Shown: positions 10,701 to 23,500 of the stretch, piece after piece
Layout: each line of letters begins with the position of its first letter
How positions within the stretch are numbered: position 1 is the stretch's first letter
Source: Edaphochlamys debaryana
Lineage: Eukaryota; Chlorophyta; Chlorophyceae; Chlamydomonadales
Direction of reading: 5' to 3'
Assembly: GCA_016858145.1 (NCBI GenBank)
Contig: JAEHOE010000035.1
Coordinates: 372,001-436,000, forward strand
Length of the DNA: 64,000 nucleotides
Made by a program: the position numbers and the translations under genes
The notes under the pieces: model-generated
Databases searched by the model: none
What the model was told of the DNA's origin: nothing
Seen by the model: the letters and a program-made list of their open reading frames with translations, nothing else

Positions 10701-13700
10701 TGGCCACCGACCCGCTCTTCAACTCCTCGGCCATGCTGCTCTACCTCAACCAGTCCGTGGCACGCACCAACCGCGACGCGGCCTTCTCGCTGTCGCTGGA
10801 CCAGTACAAGGCTGACACCTTCTACTGCCCCAGTGAGCGAGGGAAGAGGTTCTGGATGGGGCGCGGAACCGAGGGGCTGCGGCGGAAGCGAGGCGTGCTG
10901 GTGGGGGACGACCGATACGCCCTAAACCCCGTGTCAACCTCGCCCGCTGGTCCTTCCAGCATGCCACGTGCCCTCGCCGATCACTGACTTGACGGCCGCC
11001 CACCCGCCTGCTCCCGCATCCATGCAGACGGTGTGGCCGGTATCATCCCCAGCCAGTGGGTGACGGCGAACGACTCGAGCGGCAACACCACCAAGGTCAT
11101 GACGGCGCTGGACACCAACATCACGGCGCGCAGCGACTGGTGCACCAACGGCCTGGCGCTGTCCCTGGCCTGGCGCACCAACTTCACCAACACCATCCAG
11201 CGCCTGCTCATCGAGCGCCGCCTGGGAGATCAGCGTACGACGGGCAAGATCGCCATGCGGAACCTGGTGTCTCAGAACATGCGGACATACATGATTGCCA
11301 ACGATCCGGAGCTCATCCCGCCCGTGTTCACGACGCCACGTGGCACGGTCGCGCTGCAAGATCCGATCAACGCCAGGATTGATTTCCTGCAGGAGCTGTA
11401 CGTCACGGGCGTCAAGTACCAGACGGAGCCGCAGAAGGCCGCCCTCAACATGACGCGCCGCATCGTGTACAACACCGCCGTACATCTGCTGGATCTGCGC
11501 CCACGTGCGCAGGCCCGCATGGACGAGGTGAAGGAGCAGATGGCGGACGTACGGGCCAACGTCATCATCTACGCGCCCATGACGTCGTACCACAACTACA
11601 CCTTCACCAACGTAACCCTGGGCACGCTGTACGACGCTTTCGTCGGCGCCAACGCCACCAACTCATCCATCCCAGACATGGCCAGTCCGGCGCTCGGCCA
11701 GTTCGCGATCTCGTACGATCTGGTGTCGTGGAACGGCAACACGACGGCGTACATGAAGGCCGATCTGATCAACCGCGGCCCGGAGTACGTCGGCCAGTGC
11801 GTGGCCATGAACAACACGTGCGTGTCAACCACCAACGACACGCGGCCGTACAACTGTACGGACCTCAACGGCGTGACCATCCCTGGCAACCTCTCCGTCT
11901 CGTCCTACCGCGACAACTGCGAGATCCCGTGCGACCGCCGCTTCGACTGTAACACCATCTGCGAGTGCTACGGCACCTGCAGTACGGGCGAGTACTGCGA
12001 GTGCGACGCCTGCGTTGCCCTCAACGTCAACGCCGCCGCCGAGAACGAGTTCGTAGACATCCGCTCCATCGTCACGGATCAGGCGGCAGCGTCCGTACAG
12101 ATCGCCGCCACGTCCGTACAGGCCGCCTCGCACCACCACCGGCGCCGGCTGCAGGCTGTGACCAACGATGAGATCGCGGCACAGCTCAACAACGTGCTCT
12201 CGCAGGTGCGTGTGGGGGGGCGGGGGGGGGGGGCAGGAACGCGTGCTTCCACACGGCCAGGCCACCAGTGCAGCGCGACGTTTGAGCCCCTGAGTCCCCG
12301 CCTCCAGCACCCTCCTTCTCAAGTCATCAACCTCCATCTCACTCTTTACTCCGCCCTCTTTCACCCCCCACCCGCTCTCCCTCCCCAGGTCGGCACGGTG
12401 TCCACGCAGCAGACCTCCATCGCCTCCCAGATGTCCACCCTCAAGTCCCAGGTGGGTTCGAAGGCGGGGCGGGGCCGCTGGCTCGCTACGTGGGCTGAAG
12501 GGCCTCGCTCCCCTCTGCTGCGGTCTGCTGAGTGCGCCGTGCTAAGGTGCCAGAAAGTGCATGCAGGCACGAGTTACTTCGCTCATTCCCTCCTTCCCCT
12601 TCCCTCCTCCCCCGCTTCCCCCCGCCCAGGTGGACCGGGCCAACCAGCTGGCCGAGGCCCGTGCCAACGACAACCGCCTCATCGACCTCATCTCCGCGGG
12701 TGAGCGGGCCACCGGGGATTGCATGGACCGGCGTAACTCGACTGCTGCCCGCTGCCGCCCCGAGGCCCTTCCTCTCACCCACCTTCCTCGTCAAGCCCAA
12801 GCCCATGTACCCCCACGCCCTTCTCACTCCGACCTTGCTCGCCCCACCGTTTGCCCTTCTCGCCCTCGCTATCCCACTACTCCTACCGCCTTCCTCCCCC
12901 GCACCCCCCGCAGGCCGCGCCGACATCCAGGCCGGCCAGGCCCGTGTGGAGGCCAAGCTGGACGAGATCATCGGCAAGCAGAACGAGGCGCTGGCCATGG
13001 CGGACGCGGCAGCCAAGGCGCTGTCGGCCATCCAGGTGGGTCGTGGGGGCCTGGTGTGGGGTTGGGGCAAGGGGGAGGTGGGGCAAAAGGTAAGGGGGTT
13101 GCTGGGGCAGGGGGCCGAGGCGGACGGGCTGGAGATGCTGTCGGCCATCTAGGTGGGGATTGAGAGGAGGGCCAGGGGTTGCTTATTTGATATGGAAGTT
13201 ATGCTGCCGGTATGCACCTCCTGCCCCAGCGTCGCGGTCGCGCAGCAACCAACCCCTGTGCCCTTAACCACCATTCCCCTTCCCCCCATCCAACCCCCCC
13301 CTGCTCCCCCCAGGGCCTGGCTGAGCGCCAGGTGGCGGCCCAGAAGGCGCTCGAGACGGCCGTGATGAACCAGCTGACCGCCATCAAGACTGCCACCTAC
13401 CAGAACATCATCAGCCTCACGCAGGCGCTGGCGCTGTGGAAGCGAGCGCGCCGAGACAGGTGCGGCCGCGAGTCCGCTTTGGTGCTGGCGGTCTCAACTC
13501 GCGAGTGCTAGGGTGATAGGGTGTCAGGATGAGGAGTACGGTAGGACAGGGATGCGTCGAGGGTCGGATCTTGGCAGGCGGGCGGGTCGAGTCCTCCCCC
13601 TCCCGCGACCGCACCCTGAATCCGTGCCCTGCACCCCACCCCTTCATCCTCATCGCCCACCCCCCAGGGCGCTCACCTACAAGGCCGCCAAGCTAGCCAA

Positions 13701-16700
13701 CGTGCCCTGCAACTCGGACCCCACCGCCAGCTTCGGCTTCGCACTGGACAACAACAACACGGGTGGGCGGGAAGCTGGGAGCCTGGGATAGCACCGGTCG
13801 ATAGCGCCCGTGCTGGCGCTCCGGGGACCCTGGCGACTGTACAGGCCCCCTCAGCAACATCGCGTCTCCTCTTCTTGTCCGTAACCTAGCCCCGCCCATA
13901 CACCCGTCCAACCCCGCCGCTACGCGCTCCTCCCTTACCGTCGCCCCGCCCCCACCCCCCCCACCCCCGATTCCCCAGTGGACACGAGCACCAGCCGCGA
14001 GCGCAACGTGGGCCTCACCAACCGGGTCATCGCCGGCCTCCTGCTGCACCAGGTGGGCGCTCCTGGTGGAAGGAGCAAGGCCGGGCCCTGGTGCCTGGTA
14101 CCTGGTGCCTGACCGTCTGGGGGGCTCGCCTGTCTCCCCTGCCCTTCCTACCGCACGGCAGCAAGGCTCACCTATGGCTCCCCAGCAACAAAACTCCATA
14201 CCCCGTCCCCCCCCCGCCCCCCAGACTCGCACCAACGACACGCTGTGCCCCGAGTCCAAGTTCGACAAGATCCAGAAGACCTGCTCCGGGCCCCGCACCG
14301 TCACACCCTTCGGCGTGGACCCCGTGTTCAAGCGCGGCACCACCAGCTACAACGCAGACTTCGATGACGTCAACGGCACCCAGGTACGGCCGTACAGCGT
14401 GACGGGTGTACGGCATCTAGCGATAGTACGGCACCTGCGCACCAGATGGAGCGAGGCTTGGGCAGGACAGCACACCGCTAACCACCAACTGCTCGCAGGT
14501 GATCAACTTCTACAACTGCTCGGTGCTGGGCAACCCCACCTACAACGTGGCCTTCCTCAACCAGGTGCGTTGCGGTAGTGGGCTAGTGGGGGAGGAGGAA
14601 GAGGGTTGTGGGGTGGGATGTGCCGCTAGCGGGCTGGTGGAGGGCTGCTTGGCAGGACCGGGAGGAGCAGGGAGGGGCCTGCAGAAGGCTGAGTGCGTGT
14701 GGCTGATCGGGTGGTGATACTGGCCCTCACCGCCCCTCGCTCTCCCTTCCCAACCCATCCCCTGGCAGACCGTGAACCCCGCGCCGTACTGCGCCGAGCT
14801 GTACAACCCCCAGAAGCTGCCGTACGCGTTCCACCACTACCCCCTGCGAAACAAGGCCGAGGGCTTCCCCGTGCTGTTCGACATCAACCTCAGCCAACAG
14901 GGCGCGCAGGTGGGGAGGAGTGATGGCTTATGGGAGGGGCGGGGGGGCAGAGGCAGCCAGCTGCAGGCCTGCAATAAACATGCGACTTGAGCCAACGCGA
15001 AGACGGACGGCTATACACCCCAGCAGCCCTGGGGTCGCCAGTCAAGAGGGGTGGTCAGGAGACGTACAACCGCGTCCTTCACCCCACCCCAAACCCGAAG
15101 TCCTTGCACACCCCAACCCCCGACGCCCCCCCGCCCTCAGGCCTGGTACACGTACCTGTCCGAGGGCCTGTTCCTGGACGGCAACACGCGCACGCTGACC
15201 GCCGAGCTGGTCACCTACAACGCGCCGCTGCGCATCTTCTCATACTTTTACGCCAAGTTCTCGTTCACGGACGGCGGCAGCATCAAGGTGGGGTGGGGGT
15301 CTGAGGGCGGGGTCTGGGGTGGGGGTCTGGGCTCTGGGGTGAGATGGGACGGGAGCGAGGGGCTGGGAGCAGGGGGCGAGGAGCACGGCACCGCAACCGA
15401 ACCGGGCCCTGACCCCGCAGGTCTCGCACCGCCTCAACACGGTCTGCGTCGAGTTCTACAACTCGTACGAGGACGACGTTCGCTTCGGCCTGGAGATCGT
15501 GCTCAACATCTTCATCTGCTGCATGCTGCTGTACAACCTGTGGGAGATCGCGCACACCCAGGTGCGGGAAAGGCCTCGCCCTGGGCACAGCATAGACCAA
15601 GGTCTCATGTCCGCCCTCTGAAGGCTAAGCTAGGGCTAGAGGGCTGGGCCAAGGGCTCTGCGACGGTGTGAGGAGGTCTGCCTCGTCCTGACACGCGCTC
15701 TACCCCCCTGTCCCGTCCTCACCAAGTCAACGCCCTTGTCCTGCATTGGCACCGGCCCCTTCCCACCTGACCCCGAAACCTCCTGGCCTCGCCCCCCCCC
15801 CCCCCCGCAGAAGACCCGCGGCAACTTCCTCAAGTATTTCCTGTCGGCCTGGAACTGGGTGGAGTTCTGCTCCAACGGGCTGCTGTTCGCCACCATGGTC
15901 ATGTGGTGGGTCATCACCAAGGACTACGCGGGGGACTACACCATCAACATCAGGTGGGGAGGGGCTTTGGGGAGCCTGGGGCAGGGGACTGGGAAGGCTG
16001 GGAAGGTGGCGGCAAAGGGTGGGGAGGGTGCTCGCTTGGAAAGGGCCGGTGTGCTGAGGAGGAGGTTAGGCCGGTCTAGCCGTAGAGGAGTACCGGCCCT
16101 GTACGACCGCCTTCTGTGCTGTGCTGTACGGCAGGTACAACGCCTACCAGCAGCTGGCGCCCGATGCCAACTTCCTGGCGCTCAACCAGAACGGCCAGTA
16201 CCTGACGGACCTCAACGACTCGTACCAGGACCTGAGGGAGCTGGTCGACCTGCTCAACTGGTGGGCCGACCGGGGGGGCTGTAAAGGGACAGGGGTAGTC
16301 GGGGTAGGGCGGAGTGAGGAGGATGAAGCACAGAGGCACGGCACCCTTGTCTGTGCGTTGCGGAGTCACGGGAGGGCCGAGGCGATGCCGTCAGTGGCTG
16401 TATGGGGCGCAAATCGGCTGACTCGACAGCAAGCGAGCGCCAACTCCCTCGAAACCCTGCATGCGTCCCTCAGGTACTTTGCCCTCAACGGCATCAACAT
16501 CCTGCTGCTCATCGCGCGCATGCTCAAGCTCATGGACTTCCAGGTGGGGCGGTTGGCGGCGGTTGCCCGTTATCGGTTGTCAACGACTCATAGCCAGGGT
16601 CTATGTGCTGGGCCAAGCAACCTCTGCTCCAAGTGCGGTTTGCATGCCGCTCGCCCTCGCTCGCTTCTAAGCTCGCGCCTTTCCACCCCCATCTTCCACC

Positions 16701-18768
16701 CCACTCCCGCCCGCAGCCCCGCCTGGGCGTGGTGACTCGCTCCCTGTGGCTGGCCGGACCCGACCTCATCCACTTCGCAATCGTGGCGGGCATGGTGTTC
16801 GTGAGCTACGCCATGATGGGACACCTCATGTTTGGAAACACGGTGCCGGTGAGCGGGGGACATTGGTTTCGAATGCGGTGGGCAATGATCGTGCCTGGGC
16901 CATGGCTGGTGGACGTGGGACTCGGCCGGGGGGCTCCGGCATTTCGGGCACCGCGTTGGACTGCCGCCTTGCCGCCACGTCCCGTCCACCATCTCCCTGC
17001 CCGCACGCTCCCTGCCTCCGTGCCCCTTCCTCCCCCGCAGGAGTTCGCCACGTTCGGCGAGTCCATAAACACGTGCTTCGAGATCCTGCTGGGCAACATC
17101 GACGTCAACAGCTCCCTGCGCGACCTGGGCGGCCTGCAGAGCGTGGCGGGTGAGCGGCGCACGGGAAGCGGGTCGATCTGGGCTTCAGTAGATGGCAGGG
17201 GGCTGTCTCCCAGCGCCCTCGGGTATGTGAAGTCTTTCGGGATGGCACAGTCGAAGCTATCCTTCATCCCGCCTCCCGCCTCCTTCCCTTCCTCCCCGTA
17301 CCCCCCTCCAAAGGCGCCCTGTTCTTCTGGTCCTACGAGCTGCTGGTGTACATGGTGCTGCTCAACTTCCTGCTGGCCATCATCGTGGACGCCTTCTCCG
17401 AGGTCAAGGAGAAGACGCACGAGACGGTGAGGAGATGGCTGCCCGCGCCATTGGCTGGAGCTGGAACGGGAAGGGGGCCTCTGATCGTGTAAGGGTGCAG
17501 CATGGCGCCCTGCCTCTCCGAGTCCGCTTTTGGACCCTCACCAACGCCGCCCCTCTACTCAATCCGCCACCCCAACCCTCCATCCCACCTCCCCTTTACC
17601 CCCCCCCCTCCCCCCCCAGGTGGGCATCCACACGGAGCTCTTCACGCTGCTGCGCGACAAGTGGCGCTCGCTGCTGGGCCGCTGCTCGCCGCACTACATC
17701 TCGGACTCGAAGCTGGGCGAGCTGCTGCGGCAGTGGGCGGGCGAGGGCGAGGAGGACGACGGCAAGGGCGGCAAGGACGCGGAGGACAAGCGCAAGCTGC
17801 TCACGGTGGGTGGGGGCGTTCCTTGGGGGACGTACGGTGGACGGGGAGGGGCGGTGGGGCTCTGCTTGGGTGCCGGTTGCCGCTCACGGTTGCGAGTCAC
17901 GCGTGTCCCAAGCTTAATCGCAACAACCACCGTTACGATGACTGACGCATACCGTTTCTTTGCCTCCCGTATCTGGATACAGATCCTGAACGAGGACATG
18001 GACGAGGAGACACTTCGCGAGGTGTTCAAGGAGTGCCTGCGCGACGCGCCCGCCTCCACCGAGAAGGAGGGCCGCGAGACCAGCCAGGGGCTGCTGGCGC
18101 GGCTGTTCAAGCGGGACCGCAAGGCGGGCGAGAGCAACGCGGAGGCCACGGAGGCGGAGATCGTGCAGGTGTGTGCTGGTTGCATGTGGTGGTTCAAAGC
18201 AAGGGGGCCTGTGCTAGTGAAGGGCATGGCCGCCTGCCATGTGCTGGGTGTGGGCTGGCTCGGCTGCGCTCGCGTTGGTTGGCTCTGAATGGCCTGTCTT
18301 TCCGCTGCCTCCCCTCCCACCCCCAGGCCGCCCACTACATCATCGAGCGCTTTGGCGCTGTGCCGGTGGAGGGAGACGACGAGGACGAGGACGACGAGGT
18401 GCGATACGCCGCGGGCCGCATGTGCGCTAGCGGCTTCCCACGTGCCCAGCCGGACTCCCCCGCACTACCCTGCACCGCCCTGTGCCTCACACCCACCTCC
18501 CTCACCCGCACTCCCGCCCGCCCCCCTCCCTCAGGAGCCCATGGCGCCCACCGCCCTGCCCGCCACCGCCGTGGCCCCCGTGGCGGGCGGCCGCGAGGCG
18601 GTGCTGGAGAAGGAGCGCGACCAGCTGGCCCAGGCGCTGGAGCGGCTGGCGGAGGTGCAGCGGGAGCTGGCCGAGGGGCAGCGCAACCTCATGAACGGCC
18701 AGAAGCAGCTGGCGGAGCAGCAGTCCAAGCTGGTGCAGCTCATGAACGAGTCGCCGCCGGGGCAGTAA
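7748..18768 (+). CDS. Polycystin-2 family (TRPP-like) cation channel with large ectodomain
   Basis: About 1,630 residues in some 30 exons, all junctions in phase. The first exon is 7748-7822 and the second 7940-8233. The largest is 11028-12205, and the last is 18535-18768. Membrane segment 1 is at residues 66-83 (NLFMFLFFVGWYLAVLYL). A very long ectodomain of about 1,060 residues follows, with many N-x-S/T sites, a cysteine cluster (CNTICECYGTCSTGEYCECD) near 11950-12010 and a heptad-like helical stretch (12160-13440). The channel begins near residue 1130: S2 FGLEIVLNIFICCMLLYNLW, S3 near 1190-1212, S4 with LLLIARMLKLMDF, S5 near 1304-1328, pore helix TCFEILLGNIDV and S6 ending FLLAIIVDAFSEVKE. 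The cytosolic tail is acidic and ends in a coiled coil (residues about 1575-1625). Family members act in cilia or at the plasma membrane. The 117-base first intron has no stop and keeps frame, so a start at 7907 is an alternative. Confidence 0.92.
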
Positions 18769-18834
18769 GGAGGAGGGTGTGGTGGAGAGGAGGAGCAGGA
18801 GGAGGAGGAGGAGGGTGCAGGCTTGCGTGCATTA

Positions 18835-18852
18835 CGGTACGGTACGGTACCC
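18835..18852 (+). repeat. TACGG-type tandem repeat
   Basis: Three and a half direct copies of the five-base unit TACGG in the polycystin 3' UTR. The same word is scattered through introns and UTRs elsewhere in the window. Confidence 0.8.
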
Positions 18853-20052
18853 GTGTGACTTTGTCTAACCGTACTTTCTGGCGGGCCGGCGGTGCGCCGC
18901 CGGCCGGGTTGGGTTGGATTCCGACCGCCCCCGCACACCACTACACACGCTGCCTTTCGGCCCTTGGTGGCCACGACTTGGCGGGCCTGACCCGGCCTCG
19001 GCCCTCGCCTGGGGGCACCTTTCGAGTGCTTGGCCCAGGGTAGGGGCCAGACGGGTATGGGTCGGTGCTGCTAACCGCTTCTTGCCTGCGTGGGGAGCCC
19101 CATGAGCGCGCGGCTGCGTCTTAGGAAGCTTTCTTCCGTCCCGGCTTGTGCCGGACAAAGGGGATGGGATGACGAGGACGCTACCGCGCGCAAACGGTCG
19201 GGTGCCCATCGTTGCTTGTGCCATGGCCAATGACGGGTACGGTCTCCGGTAGTGAACACTTCTACGGTATTCCGGCGTGCGACATCGCGCGCGCGTTAAC
19301 TCCCATAAATAGCACAGCAGCAATTCCTGGCGGTGCTCCTTGTGTGTGCGCTGCTTTCTGCGTGCGTGTGTTTGGACCTGACTGGGGCGGGGCGACGCGT
19401 ATCTGTGCCTGGTGGAGCGTGTGTGTTGGTGGTGGGGCCGAGGAAGAGGCTGCATGGCCGCGGGTTTGGGCTCGGGGCAATCGCCCCAGCGGCTCCGTGT
19501 CCTTCATGCGGGCCTCTTTCATTAGTGCCCTGCTCTCCTGGCGTGTGTGTTCGCGGCACGCCGAAACTTCTTGATACGTGGGCTGTGGGTGACGTTGGAT
19601 GGGTGCTGTGCGCTGGCAAGCAAGCTGTGAGGGGCCAAGCGGGTCCCATGTGTTGCCTGGGCACACCCATGCATGCAATGGATTCAATACGCCTGGGTGG
19701 GGTGGGGTTGGGTGGGGCGACCTCCGTGCTGCATGCATTCCGGGGCTGCAGAAGCGCCGGCGCACGGAGCCCCCTGGACATGTGCTGTGGGGCGTGCTCG
19801 AAGGCGATTGACTGACTCGCGAGCGCCGCTCTGTACCCCTGACCGTGCCCCTTGGGTGCACTCTCTGGTCGATGGCAGTACTGATGAGGTTGGGGCCTGC
19901 TGGGGTGAAGTTGGGTGGACGCTGGGAGGCGGGACCCCCCGCCCCGCGCCGGTGTGTTGGGGTGTGGGGTCGGTGTCTGTCCCCCACCCCAGTCGCTGGC
20001 GCAGGGCGGCTTGATATACATACCGCAAGGCGCTGTGGGGCGATGTTTGCAC

Positions 20053-20057
20053 TGTAA
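20053..20057 (+). terminator. Candidate TGTAA poly(A) signal for polycystin
   Basis: TGTAA about 1,285 bases after the polycystin stop and 470 bases before the next start codon. Assigned by position only. Confidence 0.35.
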
Positions 20058-20529
20058 CCGTCTTTGCCTTCTGGCGACACTCCGAGCGTACTCCGCCTCT
20101 CGGCAAGGCAGGTGCGGCTACGGGCAACCTCAACGGCAGCGGGCAACCTTGCACGCAAGAGCCGCCTTCCCTCTTCTTGCTTGTTTACCTTACTAGCGGC
20201 CTTGTTATCTCTGCAACCTCACTAGCGGCGGGGGCAACCCTGGGCGCAAGAGACCGACTGGGTTGTGTCGGCGCTTCGACTTCGGCCGCCTCGCCGCGGC
20301 CCCGCGGACCTCGCCATGCGCCCATTGCGCCGCTCAATTTCGCTTCCGCCCCCGCTCTTGCCCTACAAAGCTTCACTTCACCCAGACGACATCCGACATA
20401 CAGCCACATCCAACACACGCTTATCCGAACCGACGACCCCGAACCGGACGATTCCGCTCCCTGTACCGCTTCGCGTTCCCTCGCTACGCTTTCCCTCGCT
20501 TCGCCAGAGTCTGACGCTCGCGCCTCGCC

Positions 20530-23500
20530 ATGTCGTGCTGTCTGCCACTGCCGCGGCTGCCCGGCTGCGGCCCCCGCGTGTTCCTGGTGGACCTCGCCGT
20601 CTTCAAGCCGCCCGAGGAGTGGCGGGTGAGGTGCCCGGCAGGAGAGGGAGGGAAGGGGATGCAGGGGACGACGCGTTGGGGCTCACGACAAGAGCCGTAG
20701 CCTCTCTGCGCCTCCCTCGCCCCCGCTCTTTCGCCAACCGCCGACCGCGAGCCTCAACCTCGAGCCTTGACCCCATCCCCGCGCCCTCGTCCTCCCTGCG
20801 CGTCCCCCGCCCCTCAGGTGAGCCAGGATGCGGTGAACAAGGTGTGGCACGACACCCAGGTGAGGGGGACAAGGTGCGGACAGGGGGAATGAGCGCTGAA
20901 CTCCTGGCACGTGACAGGGAACGGGGGCAACGAGGAACGTATAGGTGTCGCCAGAGCCGTCCACGCTCTTCTGCAGGAGCAGGAGCTGTCAGCTCTGCTG
21001 GTGGCTCCGTGGCCCCTGCCGCCCCCCTGTCGACATCTTTGCCACTTTTCCGCTGGCCTCCCCTCCCTCCCATCTCCCTCCTCTCCCTTCCCCATGCCTC
21101 CCATCCATCTAACTTTGCCCCTGCCCTCTTGCACTTTGCCCCCAGCGCTACCCGCCCGAAGACCTGGCCTTCCAGGAGCGCGTCTTCGCCCGCTCCGGCC
21201 TCTCCCGCGACCGCACCTACCTGCCGCCCTGGCTCAACCCGCAGCACTGCGGCGGCGAGCCCCGCACTGACCTGGCGGCGGCGGAGCAGGAGGCGCGGCT
21301 GGCCATGACGGGGGCGGTGCAGGCGCTGATGGACAAGGTGGGGCGGGGGTGGGGTGCGGGTGGCAGCGGGTGGGGGCGGGTGGGCGCGGGGTGAGGCGTG
21401 TGTCTGGCACGAGGGCTGCTCTTCTGCTCCGAGCGTCCTGTCCTGTCCCCGCCTTCCTAGCTGCCCTTGGCTTCTCGCATACGGTGCCCCGGCGCCCCCT
21501 GCCGCACGCAGACCGGCCTGCGGCCCGGGGACATCGACATCCTAGTCACCACCTGCTCCATCTACTGCCCCACGCCCTCGCTGGCCTCGCTGCTGGTCAA
21601 CGCCTTCGGCATGCGGCCCGACGTGCAGAGCTACTCGCTGGGGGGCATGGGCTGCGCCAACGGAGTGGCGGCAGTCACCCTGCTGGCGGACCTGCTCAAG
21701 GTGGGGGCTGGAAGGCGGGAACGGAGGGGTAAACGAGGGACAAGGCGTGTGTTTTTCGGGCCACGCGTGTGCCGGTGGCCAGCTCCTCCACCTCACCCAA
21801 CACCTTGCCCACCTGCTGCCCCACCTCGTTTTCCGCCCCGCCCCGCCCTGCCCCCGCCCCTACCCCCGCTTCCCCAGGCGCGCCCCAACTGCAACGCCCT
21901 CTTCGTCACCACTGAGGCCACCACCCCCGCCTACTACCGAGGCACCGACCGCCCCCGCCTGGTCACCAACCTGCTCTTCCGCACGGGCGCCGCGGCCGTG
22001 CTGCTCAGCAACAGGCGCCGCATGGGCGCGAGGGCCAAGTACGCCCTGCACCAGTGCGTGCGGGTGCACACGGGCGCGCGCGACGAGGCCTACGGGTGAG
22101 CGTCGGTGCGTGCGGGTGCTAGGCTGTTGGTTGATTGGAGGTGGAGCGATGGCGAGTCCGTGGGGTTGGGTGGTGTGCCGTCTGATGCCACCCACACATC
22201 TACGCGCACTGGCCCTTCCCCACGCCGCCTACCCCCGCCGTGGTTCATCAGCCCTCTCCCGTGCCTGCCTGCCCGCCACCCCACCCCCTGAACCTCCCCT
22301 CCTCCCTCCCTCCCTCCCTCCCCCTCCCTCTCCCTCCCCCCAAGGGCCATCCACTACTCCCCAGACGACCAGGGCCTCAACGGCATCTTCCTGGGCAGGA
22401 ACGTGGTCTCGGAGGCCTCCCGGGGCCTCACGCTGGCCCTTACCAAGGTGGCGCCGCACGTGTTGACGTGGCGGCAGCTGGCGGCGGCGGCGGCGGCGGA
22501 GCTGCGGTCCCGGCGGGCCAGGGCCAAGGGCCGCAAGGGCGGCAAGGAGAGCAAGGGCGGCGAGGGCGGCAAGGAGGGAGGCGGCATTGTGGGTGACGTC
22601 CCTGCGCCCCCCTCCATCGCCTCCGCCTCCACCTGCTCCTCCACCTGCGGCTCCGGCTCCGCCTCGGCCGCCGCCTCTGCCTGCGGCTCGCCCCCGCGGC
22701 CGTCCTCGCCCTCCGCCGCCGGCCCCAACGGGGCCGCCGCTCCGCCGCCGCCCTCCGCCCTGCCCTCCCGCCCACCCCCCTCCCGCCCCAACTTCTAACA
22801 GTCCACCATTCGCCGCTTCGTGCTCCACGCGGGTGAGGCCCAATGCCCCTTCGTACATCAACCCTGTAGCTGCTGCAGGCTTGTCTCCTGACAAGGATGT
22901 TTTGATCAAGATGTTTTGACCACGACTTGCATGTTCTGACCTGCCCCATCCATCCGCAACCCCCAGGCGGCGCCAAGGTGCTCGACGGCCTGGGCGAGGC
23001 GCTGCAGCTGGACGAGGGCCGCCTGGGCCCCAGCAGGGCGGTGCTGCGGGACTACGGCAACGTCAGCAGCAGGTGGGAGGGGCAGGGGACAGGGGGAGCG
23101 GGGGGAGCAGGGGGAGGGGGCGGGCGGGGCAGGGGACGGGCGATGGCGGAGTGGGCGTTGCAGGGCTCAGGGCAAGGCAGGCCGTCGGAACAGTGGCTTT
23201 GCCCCATACCTTCCCATTCTGCCAAACACCCAGCTCCACCGGGTGCCACCTGGCTGCTTCCATACGCTCAGGTCCACCCAGCATGTGACCTCCCTCCTCC
23301 GCCTCCCCCCCCCCTCCCCCCCAGCTCCACCTGGTACGCCCTGGCCCAAGTGGAGACGGAGGGCGGCGTGCGCGCGCGGGAGCGGGTGATGCAGGTCGGC
23401 GTGGGCAGCGGCGTCAAGTGCGGGGTCAACGTGTGGCAGGTGAGCGCCGCCGGGCCGATGAGGCAATATGGATGGACGGCAGGGTTGGTTGGCGGTTCAG

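Larger units (their letters stand above)
18769..20529. other. Polycystin 3' UTR and KCS upstream region
   Basis: No gene is supported here. The region carries a short tandem repeat at 18835-18852 and a candidate TGTAA poly(A) signal at 20053-20057. If that signal is used, the polycystin 3' UTR would be about 1.3 kb. The last 450 bases should contain the KCS promoter and 5' UTR. Confidence 0.45.

Noticed and set aside
19262..20158. Minus-strand open frame of about 300 codons
   Set aside because: It lies in the polycystin 3' UTR and shows no recognisable domain, no codon bias like the real genes and no splice context.
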